Shown here one piece after another: positions 60,315 to 64,000 of a stretch of 64,000 bases of DNA; positions within the stretch are counted from its first letter, which is position 1, and every line of letters begins with the position of its first letter. The notes beneath the pieces are model-generated. The model searched no databases. It saw nothing but the letters and a program-made list of their open reading frames with translations, and was not told the origin of the DNA. The stretch lies in contig NZ_WJYO01000005.1 in NCBI RefSeq assembly GCF_010994095.1, forward strand, positions 310,001 through 374,000. Reading direction: 5' to 3'. The DNA comes from Mumia xiangluensis. GTDB lineage: Bacteria > Actinomycetota > Actinomycetes > Propionibacteriales > Nocardioidaceae. Both the position numbers and the translations under genes were made by a program.

Positions 60315-60343
60315 GGTTCCCCCTCGGGAGCTCGGTGATCGGG

Positions 60344-60688
60344 TCAGGACGGGTCGGGTGGACCGGACGGGTCGATGTCTGCGAGCAGAGCGTCGAGCCG
60401 GGCGTAGCTGGCCTCCCAGTACGCGCGGTAGTCCGCGAGCCAGTCGGTGGCTTCCCTCAGGGCTCCGGCCTCGAGGTGGCTGAGCCGCATCGTGCCCTGC
60501 TGCGAGCGGGACACGAGCCCCGCGCGCTCGAGGACCTTGAGGTGTCGTGACACCGCCGGCTGCGACATCGCGAAGAGGCCGGTGAGCTCGTTGACGCTGG
60601 CGTCGCCCTGGGCCAGCCTGGCCAGGATCGCGCGCCTCGTCGGGTCCGCGAGGGCCCCGAACACGAGATCGAGCTCGTCGTCCGTCAT
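60344..60688 (-). CDS. ArsR-family transcriptional repressor
   Basis: The 114-residue winged-helix protein reads LVFGALADPTRRAILARLAQGD, NELTGLFAMSQPAVSRHLKV, LERAGLVSRSQQGTMRLSHL, the standard ArsR/SmtB fold, but without metal-binding cysteines. This subgroup (with an SRPBCC partner) is not metal-responsive as far as known. The ATG at 60688 starts behind a short leader. An inverted repeat covers its promoter. It probably represses itself and the SRPBCC gene. Confidence 0.88.
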   Translation of the reverse strand: MTDDELDLVFGALADPTRRAILARLAQGDASVNELTGLFAMSQPAVSRHLKVLERAGLVSRSQQGTMRLSHLEAGALREATDWLADYRAYWEASYARLDALLADIDPSGPPDPS

Positions 60689-60695
60689 CGTCCAT

Positions 60696-60723
60696 AACCA
60701 ATCTATTGTATAACGTGATGGTT
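60696..60723 (-). promoter_or_regulatory. ArsR promoter and candidate operator
   Basis: AACCA (60696-60700) and TGGTT (60719-60723) form inverted ends around 18 bases that contain, on the minus strand, a TACAAT -10 box (60710-60705) about 16 nt before the ATG. The local sequence is strikingly AT-rich. Binding by the ArsR protein is inferred. Confidence 0.4.
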
Positions 60724-60857
60724 CTAGAGTGCAGCGGATCTCCGGCGCTGTCAACCCCGCGTGGCGAACGCGCTCGTACGGCGTTCTCGTGCCAGACAAA
60801 TCGGACAAGCCGTGACCCCCGGCGCGCGCACGGTTGAGTCCGAAGGGGGAGATTTCC

Positions 60858-62063
60858 ATGAAGAGAACCATTCGCGCCGTAGGCACCGTTGCCGTGAGCG
60901 CACTTGTTGCCGGCGTCCTCGTCGGAGCGCCGCCGGCGTCCGCCGACGATGTCGATGTGGCACCTGCACGCAAGATCACGGGTGCAACCACGAGTCCGTT
61001 CGGCCTCGCGAAAGACGCTGCCGGTCGCATCTACGTATCGAACTTCAGTCAGAACAATGTCGTCGTCTATGCAGCGGGGGCCAACGGCGCCGCTGCACCC
61101 ACCCGCACGATGAACAGCGGGGTCAACAGTCCTCGTGGTGTGGACGTGGACTCGAACGGGTTCACGTACGTAGCCAACGGCAACGGTCTGGTCTCGGTGT
61201 TCGCACCGACCGCCGACCTCGGCGATCCGCCGGTGAAGACCTTCGGGACGGGCGCGGGTGCCGCACTCGGCCTCGACGTCGGTCCGACGGGAAGCATCTT
61301 CGTCCGGAAGTCGACGACGGTGAACGTCTACTCTCCGGCCGCGGCAGGCAACCCTGCCCCGACCACCCGCCAGATCACGGGCCTGCCGAACGGCAACGGG
61401 GTCCATGTCGCGCAGAACGGTACGACCTGGGCTGACGCCGGCGCGGCACTGCGGGCGTACGCACCGAACGCCAACGGGGCTGCGATCCCGCTGAGGACGA
61501 TCTCCGGCGCCAAGACCGGGCTCACCGCTCCGGTCGTCGGCCTGGGGACGGACGCCGCGGGCCGCATCTACGCGACGAACTTCAACGTCGTCAGCACCGC
61601 GGTCGTGTTCGCTGCCGACGCGCAGGACAACGTCGCTCCGCTGAAGGTGCTGGGTGGTCCGGCGTCCCAGCTGAACGACCCGTCCCACATCGCCGTGTCC
61701 GGCAGTGGCCGCCTGACGGTGGCGAACTTCGGGGCCCAGTCGGTCCTGGAGTTCGCGACGCTGTTCGTCAAGGCGCCCAGCAAGCCGCGGGCGCTGAAGG
61801 TGAAGGGCAAGAAGCGGGCGAAGAAGCGCACCATCACCTGGAAGGCGCCGGCTGACAACGGCGGCGCGCAGATCACGGGCTACCGGCTGGTGATCAAGAA
61901 GGGCAGCAAGGTCCTGGTCAAGAAGAACTTCGGTCCTGGGAAGCGGTCGTTCAAGGTCAAGCGCGCCAAGCTGCGCAACGGCAAGAACGTCGTCTTCATC
62001 AAGGCGAAGAACAGCCAGGGGTTCGGCAAGAACGCGAAGAAGGCGTTCCGGGTCCGCAAGTAA
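60858..62063 (+). CDS. Secreted NHL-type beta-propeller protein with FnIII tail, paralogue 1
   Basis: The 401-residue exported protein has a Sec signal (VAVSALVAGVLVGAPPASA). Residues 30-300 hold repeats of about 45-50 residues with GLAKDAAGRIYVSNFSQNNV, VDVDSNGFTYVANGNG and GTDAAGRIYATNFNVVST, the NHL/SMP-30 propeller pattern, separated by NGAAAPTRTM- or NVAPLKVLGG-type linkers. The last 95 residues form a lysine-rich FnIII domain (PSKPRALKVKG ... KNAKKAFRVRK). It is the first of three tandem copies and may act outside the cell in binding polymers. The ATG follows GGGGGAGA. Confidence 0.72.
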   Translation: MKRTIRAVGTVAVSALVAGVLVGAPPASADDVDVAPARKITGATTSPFGLAKDAAGRIYVSNFSQNNVVVYAAGANGAAAPTRTMNSGVNSPRGVDVDSNGFTYVANGNGLVSVFAPTADLGDPPVKTFGTGAGAALGLDVGPTGSIFVRKSTTVNVYSPAAAGNPAPTTRQITGLPNGNGVHVAQNGTTWADAGAALRAYAPNANGAAIPLRTISGAKTGLTAPVVGLGTDAAGRIYATNFNVVSTAVVFAADAQDNVAPLKVLGGPASQLNDPSHIAVSGSGRLTVANFGAQSVLEFATLFVKAPSKPRALKVKGKKRAKKRTITWKAPADNGGAQITGYRLVIKKGSKVLVKKNFGPGKRSFKVKRAKLRNGKNVVFIKAKNSQGFGKNAKKAFRVRK

Positions 62064-62064
62064 G
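61780..62064 (+). repeat. Direct repeat (FnIII-coding), copy 1
   Basis: The 3' ends of paralogues 1 and 2 share long identical runs (for example around 61954-61982 and 63316-63344, and CTGGTGATCAAGAAGGGCAG at 61888 and 63250). The second copy is 63139-63426. Similarity is highest here and fades toward the 5' ends, suggesting recent exchange between the copies. Confidence 0.75.
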
Positions 62065-62092
62065 GGCGTACGGCTCGGGTCGTACGAGATCG

Positions 62093-62124
62093 GTCGGGGT
62101 CGGCTCTCGGGAGCCGGCCCCGAC
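62093..62124 (+). terminator. Hairpin terminator after paralogue 1
   Basis: The 14-bp arms (62093-62106, 62111-62124), closed by TCGG, pair fully if one G-U is allowed. It lies 30 nt after the stop at 62063, with no U-run. Confidence 0.6.
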
Positions 62125-62198
62125 TCGTGCGCTGACCGTGCAAAGTACGCCCGTTGCAGCACTGGGCTACGGCACCGTGGACGGCAGGGGGTACTGCC

Positions 62199-63425
62199 AT
62201 GAACCGAACGATCCACGCGATCGGCCTGCTCGCCTCCGCTGCGCTCGTCGGGGGCACGCTCGTTGCCGCGACGCCTGCGTCCGCGGACAACGTCAACGTC
62301 GCACCGGTCCGGCGAGTGACTGGGCTCTCGACACCCGAAGGCATCGCGCGTGACGCCGCGGGCAACGTGTACGTCGCAGACCTGTCCTCGAACAGCGTGA
62401 AGGTCTACGCGCCGAACGCGAACGGCGCTGCCGCACCACTGCGTACCCTCGTCGGCACGCCGGGGCTCGTGTCGCCGTACGGGCTGGACATCGACGCTAA
62501 CGGGTACCTGTTCGTCGGGTGCTCTGACGGCACGGTCCGTGTGTTCGCACCCGGGGCGAAGGACGCCGATCCGCCGGTGCAGACGATCCCGACCGGCGCC
62601 GGCGACGTCCGCGGGATCGACGTGTCCGCGACCGACCAGCTGTACGTCCGCAAGCCGAGCGAGATCAAGGTCTACGGGCCGACGGGTGCGATCCAACGGA
62701 CCGTCACCGGCGTTCCGTCGGGATATCCGATCGCCGTCGCGTCCGACGGTGTCACCTGGACGGGAGGCGCCGGACGTCTGCTGGCGTACGGGCCGCAGGC
62801 GAACGGGGCAGCCGCGCCGCTGCGCGACGTGCAGGGAAGCAACACGGGGATTCCGGCCGGAAACTATCCGGAGGGGCTGGCGTTCGACCGGCAGGGGCGC
62901 CTCTACGCGACGGTCTATCCGGCTGACGTGCTGCTGGTGTTCAGCGGGCAGGTCAACGGCAACGTCGCTCCGCTGCGGACCCTCTCGGGGGTCGCGGCCC
63001 AGCTCACCGGTCCCACGGGCATCACGGTCGGACGGGACAATCGCATCTTCGTCTCGCTCGCACAGGGGTCGGACGCGTGGGCCGAGTACAGGGCGCTGTT
63101 CGCACCGCCTGCGCCGCCGAAGCCGGCGGTGAAGGTGCCGGGCAAGCCGCGGGCGCTGAAGGTCGCGGGTGCGCGGGCGGCGAAGAAGCGGACGATCCGT
63201 TGGCGGGTGCCGGCGAGCAACGGCGGCGTGAAGATCACCGGGTATCGGCTGGTGATCAAGAAGGGCAGCCGGACGCTGCTGGTGAAGAACCTCGCGGCCG
63301 GGAAGCGGTCGTACAAGGTCAAGCGCGCCAAGCTGCGCAACGGCAAGCACGTCGTCCTCGTCAAGGCGAAGAACAGCAAGGGGTACGGGAAGAACGCGAA
63401 GAAGGCGTTCAGAGTTCGCAAGTAG
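62199..63425 (+). CDS. Secreted NHL-type beta-propeller protein with FnIII tail, paralogue 2
   Basis: This 408-residue protein is built like paralogue 1: signal peptide (IGLLASAALVGGTLVAATPA), propeller repeats (EGIARDAAGNVYVADLSSNS, YGLDIDANGYLFVGCSDG, EGLAFDRQGRLYATVYPADV, TGITVGRDNRIFVSLAQGSD), then a proline-rich hinge (APPAPPKPAVKVPGKPRAL) and the basic FnIII tail. The propeller part of paralogue 1 and this one are clearly homologous but much more diverged than the tails. The upstream gap of 135 nt holds a terminator and TGCAA/TTGCA inverted words (62139-62158). Confidence 0.72.
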   Translation: MNRTIHAIGLLASAALVGGTLVAATPASADNVNVAPVRRVTGLSTPEGIARDAAGNVYVADLSSNSVKVYAPNANGAAAPLRTLVGTPGLVSPYGLDIDANGYLFVGCSDGTVRVFAPGAKDADPPVQTIPTGAGDVRGIDVSATDQLYVRKPSEIKVYGPTGAIQRTVTGVPSGYPIAVASDGVTWTGGAGRLLAYGPQANGAAAPLRDVQGSNTGIPAGNYPEGLAFDRQGRLYATVYPADVLLVFSGQVNGNVAPLRTLSGVAAQLTGPTGITVGRDNRIFVSLAQGSDAWAEYRALFAPPAPPKPAVKVPGKPRALKVAGARAAKKRTIRWRVPASNGGVKITGYRLVIKKGSRTLLVKNLAAGKRSYKVKRAKLRNGKHVVLVKAKNSKGYGKNAKKAFRVRK

Positions 63426-63492
63426 GCCGAGCCTTCGCGCCGAACACAGCGTGGTGCAAAAAGAGGTGCAATGCACCCATCGAGGGAGAAAC

Positions 63493-64000
63493 ATGGCCGG
63501 GATGACGAACAGAGCACTGAACAGGACCAGGACCATGCGCCATCTCGCCGGCGCCATCGCCGTCACCTGTACCGCTCTGGTCGGAGGGGCGCTCGTCGCC
63601 GTGCCGGCCGCTGCGGCTGGTGCGGCAGACCCGGTCGAGGTGCGACCTGAACGCACCGTGCGGCCTGCTGGGGTCCAGAATCCGCAGCACATCCATCTCA
63701 CCTCGTCGGGGCGCCTGTTCGTCCTCCACGACAAGCGCGCCCAGGTTCTGGTGTACGGCGCCAATGCCCGTCGTACGTCTCGACCGATCTACCGCATCGC
63801 GGGCCGTCGCACGGGGCTCGCACGCCCCACCGGCATCGCCCGCGACGCAGACGGTCGCCTGTACGTCGGCAGCGGTTCACGCGTCCTCGTGTTCGGCAAG
63901 AAAGCGCGCGGCAACGTGCGACCGATCCGTGTCCTCCGCCTCGGCATGAAGCTCGGGACAGCAGCGATGCCCGGCACGGTCAGAGTGCACGGCAACAAGC
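63493..64000 (+). CDS. Secreted NHL-type protein, paralogue 3, 5' part
   Basis: Open to the window end (169 codons). After MAGMTNRALNRTRTMRHLA and a signal core (GAIAVTCTALVGGALVAVPA), the mature part begins with DPVEVRPERTVRPAGVQNPQ. NHL-like repeats follow (HIHLTSSGRLFVLHDKRAQV, TGIARDADGRLYVGSGSRVL) with linkers such as VYGANARRTSRPIYRIAGRR. It is more basic (Arg-rich) than the first two. The ATG at 63493 follows GAGGGAGAA. An ATG at 63502 is also possible. GTGCAA and GTGCAATGCAC words precede it. Confidence 0.68.
   Translation, partial: MAGMTNRALNRTRTMRHLAGAIAVTCTALVGGALVAVPAAAAGAADPVEVRPERTVRPAGVQNPQHIHLTSSGRLFVLHDKRAQVLVYGANARRTSRPIYRIAGRRTGLARPTGIARDADGRLYVGSGSRVLVFGKKARGNVRPIRVLRLGMKLGTAAMPGTVRVHGNK

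Noticed and set aside
59838-63764. 1308-codon minus-strand frame
   Set aside because: Its first 1150 codons are opposite the beta-propeller genes and overlap ArsR in another frame. Only the final 159 codons (SRPBCC) are supported.

Overview
The window comes from a high-GC Gram-positive bacterium, an actinobacterium and most likely a member of the Nocardioidaceae (a Nocardioides, Aeromicrobium or Mumia type). This rests on gene order and motifs, not on a database search. Gene neighbourhoods typical of actinobacteria are present: RodZ-like/pgsA/cinA/clgR, lhr-nei2, DUF3046 near recA-recX, miaB...miaA-dapF-hflX, and lexA divergent from a LysM division regulator. GTG starts are common, ATGA and TGATG overlaps are frequent, SOS boxes are of the TCGAAC-N4-GTTCGA type, and many starts lie 6-8 nt behind a TANNNT box (leaderless transcripts). 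I saw no rRNA, tRNA, CRISPR array, transposase or prophage gene, and no gene-free stretch longer than 300 bases.

Layout. 1-2.9 kb: end of a RodZ-like gene, pgsA, cinA, clgR and an acetyltransferase. 2.9-8.3 kb (minus): helicase lhr and glycosylase nei2. 8.3-11.7 kb: a membrane protein and a three-gene ABC exporter. 11.7-15.9 kb: an unknown membrane protein, a TetR gene divergent from an MMPL transporter, and DUF3046. 16-20.5 kb: methylthioadenosine phosphorylase, a secreted FnIII protein and a large HPII-type catalase. 20.6-22.3 kb: recA-recX. 22.4-26.6 kb: an M28 peptidase lipoprotein converging on a CapA lipoprotein, an acetyltransferase, a hotdog-fold protein, and a tandem-repeat array in front of a small gene. 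26.6-30 kb (minus): a glutamate-type ABC importer. 30.2-33.8 kb: two small exported or anchored proteins, a HAD hydrolase and miaB. 33.8-40.9 kb: a large LuxR/ATPase regulator divergent from a 1505-residue secreted protein. 40.9-46.8 kb: two small MT0933-antitoxin-like proteins flanking a Nudix hydrolase and a methyltransferase, miaA, an SRPBCC protein, two TetR genes and dapF. 46.8-53.5 kb: hflX, a repeat cluster, and a complete branched-chain amino-acid importer. 53.8-57.5 kb: dinG, lexA and an SOS-controlled LysM protein. 57.5-60.7 kb: a beta-lactamase-fold protein / SelW-like / threonine aldolase operon and an ArsR-SRPBCC pair. 60.8-64 kb: three tandem paralogues of a secreted beta-propeller + FnIII protein, the last cut by the window end.

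DNA repair is a theme: lhr, nei2, recA, recX, dinG, lexA and the LysM division regulator all lie here. Their control signals can be read directly. There is a LexA box at recA and four boxes between lexA and the LysM gene. Motifs matching the LexA-independent (PafBC-type) promoter TGTCRGTG-N8-TANNNT stand in front of recA and, in a close variant, in front of lhr-nei2.

The least explained items are a 39-bp stem hairpin inside the 3' end of the M28 gene, a dispersed palindromic repeat that has become coding sequence in hflX, the 1505-residue secreted protein with a long alternating amphipathic stretch, the tandem propeller family, and a 16-bp perfect hairpin that swallows the start codon of the methylthioadenosine phosphorylase gene. 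None of these is proven to be a new system.
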